Origin: Streptomyces sp. NBC_00440
Lineage (GTDB): Bacteria > Actinomycetota > Actinomycetes > Streptomycetales > Streptomycetaceae
DNA: 64,000 nucleotides
Assembly: GCF_036014215.1 (NCBI RefSeq)
Contig: NZ_CP107921.1
Coordinates: forward strand, 2,956,001-3,020,000
Reading direction: 5' to 3'
Numbering within the stretch: position 1 is the stretch's first letter; the number at the start of each line of letters is the position of its first letter. Positions 8,022 to 16,169 of the stretch are shown one piece after another. The notes below the pieces were generated by a model. The model was not told where the DNA came from. It did not search any database and worked only from the letters and a program-made list of their open reading frames with translations. The position numbers and the translations under genes were made by a program.

Positions 8022-8164
8022 CCAGCGTGCCCGAGCAACAGGAAGAGGAGTTACGGAAGGAAGAGAAGGAGAAGAAGGAGGAATCCGCCGTGCAGCGCCG
8101 CCGCGAGGAACTGCTCGCCAGGGTCCGTGAGGCGAACAAGCAGAGCCGCTTCCGCCCCCGATAG
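8018..8164 (+). CDS. Very small charged hypothetical protein
   Basis: A 48-residue, almost entirely charged peptide (runs of Glu, Lys and Arg such as EEELRKEEKEKKEE), predicted to be a single helix or coiled coil. The start codon overlaps the preceding stop as ATGA, which supports coupled translation in a two-gene unit. The A-rich codon string differs from its GC-rich surroundings. No function can be assigned. Confidence 0.6.
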   Translation: MTSVPEQQEEELRKEEKEKKEESAVQRRREELLARVREANKQSRFRPR

Positions 8165-8315
8165 CCCGACGATGGACAACACGGCCATTCAGCGCAGCCA
8201 ACCATAAAGACGAGCAAGGGGGTTCGCAGAAAGGCGTACCCCTGCCACCCGGCCCGGAAGATCCGCGATCTCCCCCGCTACTCTGCATCGTTCATCACCA
8301 CAGAGGGAGGACCTC

Positions 8316-8738
8316 ATGGCCATGCGTAAGGCGACCGTCCAAGAGCAGATAAACGCGGCCATCGCTCAGGCCAACCCGAGCGACCGCCCGCGCGTCTCCA
8401 TCCAGGCCATCGCAGGGCCAAACCCGGTACTGATGAGCTTCCTGAGCATCATCGGCCAGGCGTTCCTCACGTACTACTTCGTCACCGTGACCGACCAGGC
8501 CGTGCTGGTACACAAGGCCAGCCGCCTCAACAACCGCCCACAAGGGATCGTCCACGCCCTCCAGCCGGCCGAGGCGATGAGCGCGGTCAGCAACATCAGG
8601 CGCGGCGGACTGTGGAGCTCGTTCCGCCTCCAGCTGCCGGGTCAGCCCAAGCCCACGAAGATGAACGTGCACCGCATCTGGCGCCCGGAAATGGACCAGC
8701 TCCTGGAAATGCTGACGGGCTACCGACCGGCCGCATGA
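8316..8738 (+). CDS. Hypothetical protein, 140 residues
   Basis: The ATG is preceded by GAGGGAGGACCTC, a strong ribosome binding site. The protein has a polar N-terminus (KATVQEQINAAIAQANPSDRPR) and a hydrophobic segment near residues 38-60 (VLMSFLSIIGQAFLTYYFVTV). It then carries a basic, beta-rich region ending in IWRPEMDQLLEMLTGYRP. It resembles small PH-like or membrane-proximal proteins of actinobacteria only in general character; no family is recognised. It follows the XRE-linked small genes by 151 bases. Confidence 0.7.
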   Translation: MAMRKATVQEQINAAIAQANPSDRPRVSIQAIAGPNPVLMSFLSIIGQAFLTYYFVTVTDQAVLVHKASRLNNRPQGIVHALQPAEAMSAVSNIRRGGLWSSFRLQLPGQPKPTKMNVHRIWRPEMDQLLEMLTGYRPAA

Positions 8739-9204
8739 TGGCGCCCGGAACGGGCTCCCGCCTCGCGAGCACGGGGCTTTGGCCTCCCAGGGATTCTCGT
8801 ACAGGCTGAGACCGAACTGGTTCCCCATCGCCTCGCGCAGCGTTTCAGGGCCTGGATATGGCCGACTTGTAGGCTAGTTCGTGCTCGTAGGACAGCCTGG
8901 GCTGCGTTCACATCCCGAACCCGAAAATCCTCGTCAATATGACCTCAATGTCCAACGGGGGGCAAGGCTGCCGGTGGTCGATCGGCAGGAGAGTACCGGG
9001 CCAAAAGGAAGACTGGATGCGTTGTCGCGGACCGTAACGGCCGCTGCCAGGGCGTGAAACAATCTCGGACGGGTACTGGGATGACGTGGGGTCGGGTCGC
9101 CGACGCGACCTGCAGGAGAAGCGCCCCCATGCCACCATCACTCTGGTCGCTCCAGCGATCTGCACCATCGCCCGACGTCGACGTCCACGAGGAAAGTTAC
9201 CGCA
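8739..9204. other. 466-bp region without a supported gene
   Basis: No complete gene is seen. On the minus strand a stretch near 8865-8770 translates into protein-like sequence (ETLREAMGNQFGLSLYENPW) bounded by a stop upstream and continuing into improbable residues, so it may be a decayed gene fragment. The remainder shows no repeat or RNA structure that could be supported. Confidence 0.35.
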
Positions 9205-9717
9205 GTGATGCACAGCATGCTGAACCGGAAGCTTCGGATAACCGCGCCTGCTCTCGGGGCCACCGTCATCCTGGCCCTGACAACTGCCGCCTGCACGTCC
9301 AGTGGTACTGAGCCGAAGAGCGGAGCTTCCTCACCTCCCGTGTCCAGTACTCCGTCACCGTCGACGACCCTGAGCGCTACACAACTCCGCAAGCAGGCCG
9401 AGGCTGCGCTTCCAAAGGGGAAGGCCGCAATGCATGGCGGTGCGCTGGCGAAGGACGGCGTGACACGCCGTAAGGCAACAAAGCTGCGGTGGGGCGAGCG
9501 GTACGTCCTGGAGATCGTCTGCGCCGGGGCGGGTACGGCCGTGATGCACTTCAAGGCGGAGAGCACCGGGGCAAACGGGGACAGCGACATTGCTTGCGAT
9601 CGCAGGCCGAATTCGTTCGGCTTTACCGGCGGTGACAATTTCTATTTTCAGGTCCGCCCGTCACACGCTGACGGCTTCGTCGCTTGGCAGGTCGTGCAGA
9701 GGGACTACCAGGGCTGA
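9205..9717 (+). CDS. Putative lipoprotein
   Basis: A protein of about 170 residues with a lipoprotein signal: basic MLNRKLR, hydrophobic ALGATVILALTT, then AACTSS with Cys as the lipidation site. A Ser/Thr/Pro linker follows (SSPPVSSTPSPSTTLS). The folded part contains two further Cys residues (IVCAGAG and SDIACDRR) that could form a disulfide. Start is GTG at 9205 or the adjoining ATG at 9208, behind GAGGAAAG. It lies convergent to the DUF6571-like gene; an immunity or accessory role is possible but unproven. Confidence 0.75.
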   Translation: MMHSMLNRKLRITAPALGATVILALTTAACTSSGTEPKSGASSPPVSSTPSPSTTLSATQLRKQAEAALPKGKAAMHGGALAKDGVTRRKATKLRWGERYVLEIVCAGAGTAVMHFKAESTGANGDSDIACDRRPNSFGFTGGDNFYFQVRPSHADGFVAWQVVQRDYQG

Positions 9718-9750
9718 GGGCCCCTCCGCACAGACCGAACTCAGCAGTCC

Positions 9751-11865
9751 CTACCTCTGGCCCAGCACCTGCAACCAGACCTTGTCGTGCCCGAACTTGG
9801 CTACGACCGCGGGGTCCGCGAGCCAGCGGCTGTACGACTCCCGCTGCTGAGGCGTCATCTTGCTGACGTCGACTTCGCCGCCGTTGTCCTTGATTGCCTT
9901 GACGAAATCATTCTTCGGTGACGTTATGTACTTCGGGTCCCCCCAAGGATTTCCAGTGTAGATGTGCCGTGGATTTACAGGGTAGATGTTTCGTTTCTCA
10001 TGGGGTTCGCGGTAGCTCACCGGTCCGAATTCTGGAATCTTATGTGGATCGAAGTCCTCTTCGGCCATGACCTCTACCTTGCTACTAAATGCACTCTGCC
10101 AGCTGTTCTTCGGTTTGTTCTCCTTCAAAGCCTTGATGGCGCCGAGCAGATCCTTCGGAGCATCACTCGGCTTCACTGCGATTTCGAATTTCACCCAGTC
10201 GGTCAACAGGCCTGTCGCGAGGCCCTGTCCGATGCCAGTTGCTGCAGCCGCGGAGCCAGCCAGACCTGCACCGCCCGCCGCACCCCCACCAACGGTAAGC
10301 GCACCATCGATCAGTGCGCTCCTGAAGCCATTGACGCCGTCAGCCCACGCCTGCGCGTCATCGCCGAGCGCCTTGTCCGTAGCGTCGTAGGCGGTGGCAT
10401 AGAAGTTGCCCATCAGTCCTTGCTTGAAGGCGTTGAAGGACTTGGCCTCATCGTCCGACGTCTTCGTGAGCGTTGTCAGGTGCGTATACTTCTTCTGGTT
10501 CGAATCAAACAGTGCACTCATCGCCCCCGCCGCATGTGGCTCACGGATCGACTCCTGCATAAAGGCCTGCCAGATGTCGGGCGATACCTCGATTCCGGGC
10601 GTGTCAGGGTTCTGGCTCTTACTGAACGCCTTGTAGTCCCACTTATCCGAATCCCAGTATCCATCCTGAGCTGGAGACGTGATGGCACCCTCCATGGCGT
10701 CCCAATTATTCGCCATGAGCTCGGAGTACAGCACCTGAGCACCTGGAAGTGCGTGAAGCCCCTTGAGGTTGTCGTCTTTCTGGTGATGGAAGTTATTTAT
10801 GACGAGCATTGCCGTATTTTTCTCGGCAAGCGCAGGGGCCGCCTTTCCGAGCCCGATGGTGCCGGCCTGCAGGACCTTGAAGAATGCCTTCTCCCGCACT
10901 GGATTGCTGTGCGCTATCCCGCCCGGGTAGATCCCGTCGTCCACAACCTTGGGATTGTGTTCCATCCACTCTCCCGCTGCTGCCGGATTCTTCAATAGGG
11001 CGGTGAAGAGCTGCGAGAAATGGTCGTTGTTCCATGGACCTTGGTCAGATCCGTTCATGAACTGGTTCTCATGCGTCCGGGACTTCTCGTTGAAGACCCT
11101 GTCGCCCAGTGCTACCAGAAAGTCCTTGTCGGGAGTGCCACCTTCAAGGAGGGGTATCAACCGGTCAGGGCGGAAACCCTGGTGGTCCGGATCGAGGGCG
11201 AACTTGTCGAACCACTGGTTCCAGTAGTTCTGCTTCTGCTTCGATGTCATGCCTTCGGTTGCGACCTGAGTGAAGCTGCCCAGCGTCGCGGCCAAGACGC
11301 CGCGGTCGAAGCCGCGCTGATCCGGGTGATCGGCGTATCGGTTGTCGTACGGATGATCGTCGGCGAGTTTGTTGGCCAACCAGGCCACCTGGCCGGGGCC
11401 CAGCGCCTTGTAGAAAGACGCTAGGTAGTCGGCGTCGTTCGAGTGAGCGTCGAGGGCATGGAAGAGGTCTTCGGAGGCCACGTCTCCGTCCTTCAGAGCC
11501 TTCTTGAACTCCTCGCCGAGAGCTTTGCCATCTTTTCTCGCCTTTGTCACGGCGGACTTGCTCACGTCGTTCTCATTGATCTGGGTCATTCCCTTGAAGC
11601 CAGGGAAGCCCACTTCCATGTTCAGCGCCAAGTGATGGCGCCTGCGCAGCATGGGCAGTTCGCCGTCGGCCCAACCAGCGATCTTCATCAGCCCGTTCGG
11701 ACTGGCTGTCGGGATACCGTATCGCTCGAACTGCTGCTTGTAGTACGACGCCCTGGAATGCAGCGTCTTCTGGTCCCTCTCAAGTGCGCTGATTGTCTCC
11801 TTCAGCCTCTCCGGGTTGATCCCTGAGAAGTCCCCGCTGTTTCCGCCTTCATCGGGCCCGCCCAC
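9751..11865 (-). CDS. DUF6571-like large protein, possible secreted effector
   Basis: A 704-residue protein. The N-terminus (residues 15-60) is a helical region (NPERLKETISALERDQKTLHSR). It is followed by a long helical body with repeated Trp/Asp-rich segments (YWNQWFDKFALDPDHQGF, LVALGDRVFNEKS, GEWMEHNPKVV). A Gly/Ala-rich membrane-like helix (GGGAAGGAGLAGSAAAATGIGQG) lies around residues 535-560, and a polar C-terminal domain follows. This architecture matches DUF6571 proteins of Streptomyces as I recognise them, thought to be exported with WXG100-like partners; no enzymatic motif is evident. The partner gene is 22 bases upstream. Third-position A/T is commoner here than in core genes, consistent with horizontal origin. 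Confidence 0.75.
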   Translation of the reverse strand: MGGPDEGGNSGDFSGINPERLKETISALERDQKTLHSRASYYKQQFERYGIPTASPNGLMKIAGWADGELPMLRRRHHLALNMEVGFPGFKGMTQINENDVSKSAVTKARKDGKALGEEFKKALKDGDVASEDLFHALDAHSNDADYLASFYKALGPGQVAWLANKLADDHPYDNRYADHPDQRGFDRGVLAATLGSFTQVATEGMTSKQKQNYWNQWFDKFALDPDHQGFRPDRLIPLLEGGTPDKDFLVALGDRVFNEKSRTHENQFMNGSDQGPWNNDHFSQLFTALLKNPAAAGEWMEHNPKVVDDGIYPGGIAHSNPVREKAFFKVLQAGTIGLGKAAPALAEKNTAMLVINNFHHQKDDNLKGLHALPGAQVLYSELMANNWDAMEGAITSPAQDGYWDSDKWDYKAFSKSQNPDTPGIEVSPDIWQAFMQESIREPHAAGAMSALFDSNQKKYTHLTTLTKTSDDEAKSFNAFKQGLMGNFYATAYDATDKALGDDAQAWADGVNGFRSALIDGALTVGGGAAGGAGLAGSAAAATGIGQGLATGLLTDWVKFEIAVKPSDAPKDLLGAIKALKENKPKNSWQSAFSSKVEVMAEEDFDPHKIPEFGPVSYREPHEKRNIYPVNPRHIYTGNPWGDPKYITSPKNDFVKAIKDNGGEVDVSKMTPQQRESYSRWLADPAVVAKFGHDKVWLQVLGQR

Positions 11866-11887
11866 TGCGATCCCCCTCCGCCCATTC

Positions 11888-12205
11888 TCAGTAGTCCTGC
11901 AGATCCATTCGCATCATCTTGGCTTCCGCCGGGCTCACCTTCTCAGGAGACCGATCGATCTCGGCTTGCACCGCCGGTACGAGATCACTGACGAGCTTCT
12001 GCAGATGTGTGCGGTGACCTTCGATGTCCGTATGCCACTTCCGAGCGTTCTTACCAACCCAGGAGGGTGCGTGCTTGCCACCGACGTCCCCTGCCGGCTT
12101 CTTCAGAAGCTTCTTGAGATCGTCGACCTCAAGAAGCAACTCCCGCTTCAGAGAGACCAGTCGGGCCCGGTATGGATTGTCCACTTTCGGATTTGCATCG
12201 GTCAT
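11888..12205 (-). CDS. WXG100-sized helical protein, likely partner of DUF6571 protein
   Basis: A 105-residue protein predicted to be an all-helical hairpin: YRARLVSLKRELLLEVDDLKKLL, then a turn with SWVGKNARKWHTD, then HRTHLQKLVSDLVPAVQAEID. Size, helical hairpin and a W-x-G-like turn (SWVGK) fit the WXG100/ESAT-6-like group of type VII substrates, although the W and G flank a Val as in the classic motif only loosely. It lies 22 bases upstream of the 704-residue gene in the same direction, so they are probably co-expressed and may form a complex. Confidence 0.7.
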   Translation of the reverse strand: MTDANPKVDNPYRARLVSLKRELLLEVDDLKKLLKKPAGDVGGKHAPSWVGKNARKWHTDIEGHRTHLQKLVSDLVPAVQAEIDRSPEKVSPAEAKMMRMDLQDY

Positions 12206-12850
12206 GTCGTTCCCCTCCCCGCTTGGACGTTCCTTCTCTGCACCTTAGCCTCGATCGTTCATAAGTCCTCGGCAGTTCGCGGGCGGGGCTCCGTGTCTGA
12301 GTGGTGCAGATTTACCGGGGGTTGAGGCAGGCCCAGGACCGCATCCAAACAAGGTTCAGTGCGATCTGGAGGCTCCCCGGTCAGATCTGGTCCTGGGCTG
12401 TGTCATGCAGGGGAGGTTGCGTAGGTCGGTGTTGCAGGCTCATTGGATTCCGGCCTCGGTGCGCGCCGCCTTCCCTGGCGCAGTTCCAGGTCGGCAAGCA
12501 GGCCCGTCCTCAGCGTTGTTCGTGAAGGTCAGCCGCTGCCCCTCGATCGATATCGGTTAAAGCGCAACTGGGCACCGGGGCGCGGGCGTTCCTGGTGGAC
12601 GATCAGCCACAATTACTCTGGCCAGCAGGGGAGGCCGGGTAGGCCGATGACCTTCGCGAGATGGGGCGAGGGTACTTGGGCGTGTCGCTGGAACTTCAGC
12701 CCCCCTCCGTTGCCAGAGGCGCACGTCCTGGCGGGGCAAGGCCATCGGGCACTGCCCCGGGGCCACTCTGTCGCCGCCCCTCCCTCTCGGGGAGAACCTG
12801 GTCACCACTCGCGACCCCACGGGTAACCTCCCCCTTCAGAGTGTTTTCCG
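12206..12850. other. 645-bp unassigned region with long hairpin
   Basis: No gene can be supported. A perfect 10-bp inverted repeat, gcccaggacc at 12331-12340 and ggtcctgggc at 12389-12398, encloses 48 bases. Near 12630-12720, minus-strand sequence reads as a protein-like C-terminus (HLAKVIGLPGLPCWPE then stop) with no identifiable start, which may be a relic of a transposed gene. It separates the DUF6571 pair from the secreted-protein pair. Confidence 0.35.
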
Positions 12851-13891
12851 TCAGCGGACGATGCTCTGGATTTCCTTGACGGTGACGTCTTGCGGGGTTC
12901 CGTAACTACCGGCCGGCAACTCGGTGGGCTTGGGATGGCCCGTGCCTATCCAGCTGATCTTCCACGTGACGGTGGCCTTGAACTGGTACGACCCGGAGCT
13001 CGCCGTCGAGCGCAGATACTCCACTCCGCAGGGGGGATCACCCTTGTCGCCCGGGGTCCGTTCCGTGCCGATCTTGCCGTTGTGAATCGGGCAGTCACCG
13101 CTGGCCGGGTATACCTGGGCGTCTGCGGTGCCCGCGTCGATGTGCATGCTCACCGGCGTGGCCGTAGTGGTGGCCTGGATGTTCAGCACGTCGACGCGGG
13201 CTGTAACGGACACCGGATGGAAGTCCGCGTTCTTCAGCCACACCCAGGTGGGCAGATTCACGACCTGATTGCCGTCAGCCGGCGCCATGCTGGCCTTGCC
13301 TTGCGGGATACGGACCTCTCCGTAGGCCAACTGCGCCAGAATCTCCGGGCTGACCACCTCGGGAACGTCGGCGGGCGGCTGGTGGCCTGTGTCCACCCAG
13401 AAGGGAGACTTGGTGCAGTCGGAAGCGGAAGCGTCGTCGAGGCGGTCGGACTTGTACGCGCCCCACCAGTAGCCCTTGCCCTGCTTCTTAACGTTGAAGT
13501 TCCCGTACTTCCCGTCGAGGTACTTCTCTCTGTTCGCCTTCGCAGTCAGCGCGTCGTGATTCGGGCTGAAGTCGACGCTGCCCCCCAAGCGCGTCTGCGC
13601 GGCACTCTCCGCCGTCCATTTCGGCGCATACCAGCACGCCGGTGGCGACCAATTACCGATCGGCGTCAGCGGCCCGGCACCACCCTTTCTGGGGTTCTTG
13701 CTGTGATCGAACTGGAAGAGATCGCCGCCGGCGGTCGCGGAAGCCTTCCCGTTAGAAACATCCGCGCGCCCTGCGGAAACCTGGTTACCGTATTTGCCCC
13801 TCGCGGCATACGCGACACTCGGCGCAAGAGTCACCACTGCGGCCACCGATACGAGGAAGAGCTTCCTCAGCGTGCCCCCTACGGCTGGCAT
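12851..13891 (-). CDS. Secreted hypothetical protein
   Basis: A 346-residue exported protein with a cleavable signal peptide (basic TLRK, hydrophobic LFLVSVAAVVTLAPS, cleavage near AYA-ARG). The mature part has Cys residues in GNWSPPACWYAP, SDCTKSPFW, GDCPIHNG and DPPCGVEYL, suggesting two disulfides, and beta-rich segments near the C-terminus (YQFKATVTWKISWIG). The ATG at 13891 is chosen because GAGGGGGG precedes it by about eight bases; it overlaps the upstream gene by 13 bases. Such proteins occur near type VII loci in Streptomyces; the function is unknown. Confidence 0.75.
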   Translation of the reverse strand: MPAVGGTLRKLFLVSVAAVVTLAPSVAYAARGKYGNQVSAGRADVSNGKASATAGGDLFQFDHSKNPRKGGAGPLTPIGNWSPPACWYAPKWTAESAAQTRLGGSVDFSPNHDALTAKANREKYLDGKYGNFNVKKQGKGYWWGAYKSDRLDDASASDCTKSPFWVDTGHQPPADVPEVVSPEILAQLAYGEVRIPQGKASMAPADGNQVVNLPTWVWLKNADFHPVSVTARVDVLNIQATTTATPVSMHIDAGTADAQVYPASGDCPIHNGKIGTERTPGDKGDPPCGVEYLRSTASSGSYQFKATVTWKISWIGTGHPKPTELPAGSYGTPQDVTVKEIQSIVR

Positions 13892-14520
13892 TCTGCCGCC
13901 CCCCTCTTCGAGTCCACGTCTACGGTGCGCCATACGCCCTGACCCGACTTGGTAAGCCGGGTATTGTACAAGACATACGCGTCACTCGTCGCGGGTGAAC
14001 GGTCGACCTTCCCAGTCTTGTCCTTGATGAACGCCTTGCTTTCGTCCGAGCAGTAGATGACCACCGCTGCTCCGTCACTACGAAAGCTCACCTTGCGGTC
14101 GAAGTAGCGGGTAGTCCCGATCCAGGTGGCGCCATCTGCCACCCATCCCTTGATATATACCTGCGCAGACCCAATAGCTGCGCCTGTGCTGTAGAAATCC
14201 AGAGCGGGAGTATCCGTCTTACCGCGGGAGATAGCGTCGTCTTCAGAGTTCACCATCCGTGCGTTGTCCGCCAGAACCGCGTCCTTCTTCGGATCGCCCG
14301 TGTGCTGCCCCTCGAAGACATTCTTCGTCGAGCTCGGCAGCGTGATCTTCGGCCGCTGCACCCCAGGCGACGCCGAAGCGCTCGGGGACGCGGAGTGAGG
14401 AGCCGCCTCCGCGCCCTTGATCTTGTTCGAGTTGTCGCTTCCGCCGTTTCCGCTACAGCCAACAAGCAGGAAAATTCCTGCCGTCGCAAACGCACCGGTG
14501 CGCACCTTGCCTCGCGTCAC
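13879..14520 (-). CDS. Putative lipoprotein upstream of secreted protein
   Basis: A 213-residue lipoprotein. The signal sequence runs TGAFATAGIFLLVGCSGN with Cys as the lipidation site, followed by a Ser/Ala/Pro linker (HSASPSASASPG). The folded domain includes WVADGATWIGTTRYFDRKVSF and VVIYCSDES, and may be a small beta-barrel. The start is GTG at 14520 behind GAGGAGCGGGGGC. It overlaps the secreted-protein gene and forms an operon with it. No enzymatic motif is visible. Confidence 0.75.
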   Translation of the reverse strand: MTRGKVRTGAFATAGIFLLVGCSGNGGSDNSNKIKGAEAAPHSASPSASASPGVQRPKITLPSSTKNVFEGQHTGDPKKDAVLADNARMVNSEDDAISRGKTDTPALDFYSTGAAIGSAQVYIKGWVADGATWIGTTRYFDRKVSFRSDGAAVVIYCSDESKAFIKDKTGKVDRSPATSDAYVLYNTRLTKSGQGVWRTVDVDSKRGAAECQP

Positions 14521-14801
14521 GCCCGCCCCCGCTCCTCGTTGCCCTGCACCGCCACATCACTCTGCGGCGATATCTCCGTTACCAACAGCTCCCACTCTAG
14601 AGGCGAGTTGGGCTCGATTCGCTACCGGGCCAGCCAATCGCAACCGGCCTGTTCACTTCGGGAACCGGATCGTGGCCATTGCTTCCGGTAATTCCGATTT
14701 GCTGCTGCAGCTCAGGACCAATCGATCTCCGCCAAAGCGCAGCAGTGGGGGGCGTAGGCCAGGCGCTGACGCGACCATGCGACCGACCTGGCGACGAGCG
14801 A

Positions 14802-14975
14802 ATGTTCGAGATTCAAGTAGCGGGATGGTCTTTCACATGGCCAGAAGGTGATTACGACATATGTGGACGACCTGACAGAGAAGAGTCGGCGGGGATCTCC
14901 ACGCACAGCATTCTTGTTGATGGAGCCGGTGTTGAGATCGACCTCACGGACGAGAATTACGAAAAAGCTTCTTGA
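14802..14975 (+). CDS. Possible small acidic protein
   Basis: A 57-residue frame beginning MFEIQVAGWSFTWPEGDYDI and ending DENYEKAS. The composition is protein-like, with many A/T-ending codons. The ribosome binding site (ACGAGCGA) is weak and the gene is isolated between the lipoprotein operon and the tmRNA terminator. It could be the truncated start of a longer immunity-type gene. Low certainty. Confidence 0.4.
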   Translation: MFEIQVAGWSFTWPEGDYDICGRPDREESAGISTHSILVDGAGVEIDLTDENYEKAS

Positions 14976-15109
14976 GATCTTCCGCAACCCAAGTTCGCCC
15001 CAGCCTGCCCTCACGTGATCGGAAAGGCGCCGCGCCCTGGGGGCCGAAATTGCGAACGTGATGCGGGTCTGCCGCCCGGGGATGATATTTACTGGTCGCG
15101 CCCGACCAC

Positions 15110-15155
15110 AAAAAAGGCTCATGCCCCACCGGAAAATTCCGGCAGGGCATGAGCC
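15110..15155 (-). terminator. Rho-independent terminator of tmRNA gene
   Basis: On the minus strand a stem-loop formed by 15116-15155 (ggctcatgccc pairing with gggcatgagcc, with a nested ccggaa/ttccgg hairpin) is followed by six T residues (15115-15110). It lies 11 bases after the tmRNA CCA end. Confidence 0.9.
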
Positions 15156-15165
15156 ACACATGGGG

Positions 15166-15554
15166 TGGTGGAGATGGCGGGAATCGAACCCGCGTCCAAC
15201 GGTGCAGAACCAGGGCTTCTCCGAGCGCAGTTCGCTGCGATTTTCTCGGCCCCGGAGATCTCGCGAACAAGTCTCCGACAGGCCCAGTCACTGTTTGATT
15301 TCCCACCGATCCCCGTGACCGGGACCGGTGGTTTAGTTCCCTAGCTTATGCCAGGATCCGGGTCGGGAACTTCCCCGGGCTGACACCCATTTAGGGTCCT
15401 TCAGTCACTGCTTATTAGGCAGCGAGGGCGAAGGACTGGGAATCGCGCTTAGAATTGGCGATTATTTTTTGCGACATATGGTTTACGAGATCATTGCCGC
15501 TTCCTCGGCTCGCTTCACCTGCTTCAACAGCCGCTGTCGAAACCGATCATCCCC
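15166..15554 (-). ncRNA. ssrA: tmRNA
   Basis: The 389-base minus-strand RNA begins GGGGATGATCGGTTTCGACAG and ends with a tRNA-like T arm (GGTTCGATTCCCGCC) and ATCTCCACCA. The ends pair as the acceptor stem GGGGATG/CATCTCC. The resume codon GCC is at 15459-15457 and the tag frame runs to TAA at 15417-15415, encoding ANSKRDSQSFALAA, closely similar to the usual streptomycete ANTKRDSQSFALAA. tmRNA with SmpB rescues ribosomes stalled on broken messages and tags products for degradation. The partner gene smpB is 117 bases upstream, as in other streptomycetes. Confidence 0.97.
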
Positions 15555-15671
15555 ATGTTGTTTTTTCAAGGTGGTACCGCGCCCCGTGGGGTGCAGTGCC
15601 ATCGTACGTGACCAACGCACGACGGTGCCACTGTATTCCCCGCAGGTCGCCCGTCACGCCGGCCCGTCCCG

Positions 15672-16151
15672 TCAGGCGCGCTGCTTCCTGCGGACCGCCG
15701 AGACCGCCCGGTCCGTCTCGCGGCGGTCCTGCTTCTCGCGCAGGGTCTGGCGCTTGTCGTACTCCTTCTTGCCCTTCGCCAGCGCGATCTCGACCTTGGC
15801 CCGGCCGTCCTTGAAGTAGAGCGCCAGGGGCACGATCGTGTGGCCCGACTCCTGTGCCTTCGACTCCAGCTTGTCGATCTCCATGCGGTGCATCAGCAGC
15901 TTGCGCTTCCGGCGCGCGCTGTGGTTGGTCCAGGTGCCCTGGGTGTACTCGGGTACGTGGACGTTGTGCAGCCACGCCTCGTGGTTGTCGATCTGGACGA
16001 AGCCGTCGACCAGGGACGCCCGGCCCATCCTCAGCGACTTCACCTCGGTCCCGGTCAGGACAAGCCCGCACTCGTACGTGTCGAGGATGAGGTAGTCGTG
16101 CCGTGCCTTTTTGTGCTGGGCGATCATTTTTCGCCCGGTTTCCTTAGCCAT
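15672..16151 (-). CDS. smpB: SsrA-binding protein SmpB
   Basis: A 159-residue, full-length SmpB, which binds the tRNA-like part of tmRNA and delivers it to stalled ribosomes. Family signatures are [49 protein letters not shown] and [25 protein letters not shown] (shown in part). The basic C-terminal tail ([20 protein letters not shown]) enters the mRNA channel in studied homologues. The ATG at 16151 gives MAKETGRKM, the usual start. It is followed by the tmRNA gene. Confidence 0.97.
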   Translation of the reverse strand: MAKETGRKMIAQHKKARHDYLILDTYECGLVLTGTEVKSLRMGRASLVDGFVQIDNHEAWLHNVHVPEYTQGTWTNHSARRKRKLLMHRMEIDKLESKAQESGHTIVPLALYFKDGRAKVEIALAKGKKEYDKRQTLREKQDRRETDRAVSAVRRKQRA

Positions 16152-16169
16152 AGTGCGTCCATTTTCGCA

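Noticed and set aside
12557..12820. An 87-residue minus-strand gene
   Set aside because: Composition is Arg/Pro-rich noise, with no binding site or motif; another frame in the same region reads more like protein but has no start.
14521..14800. A longer 98-residue start for the gene near 14802
   Set aside because: The added residues (CCC and Pro-rich) are not protein-like, and there is no ribosome binding site.
15166..15190. Att-site duplication of the tmRNA 3' end
   Set aside because: I looked for a second copy of the T-arm and 3' sequence in the left 15 kb and did not find one, and no integrase gene is present, so only the hotspot position is noted.
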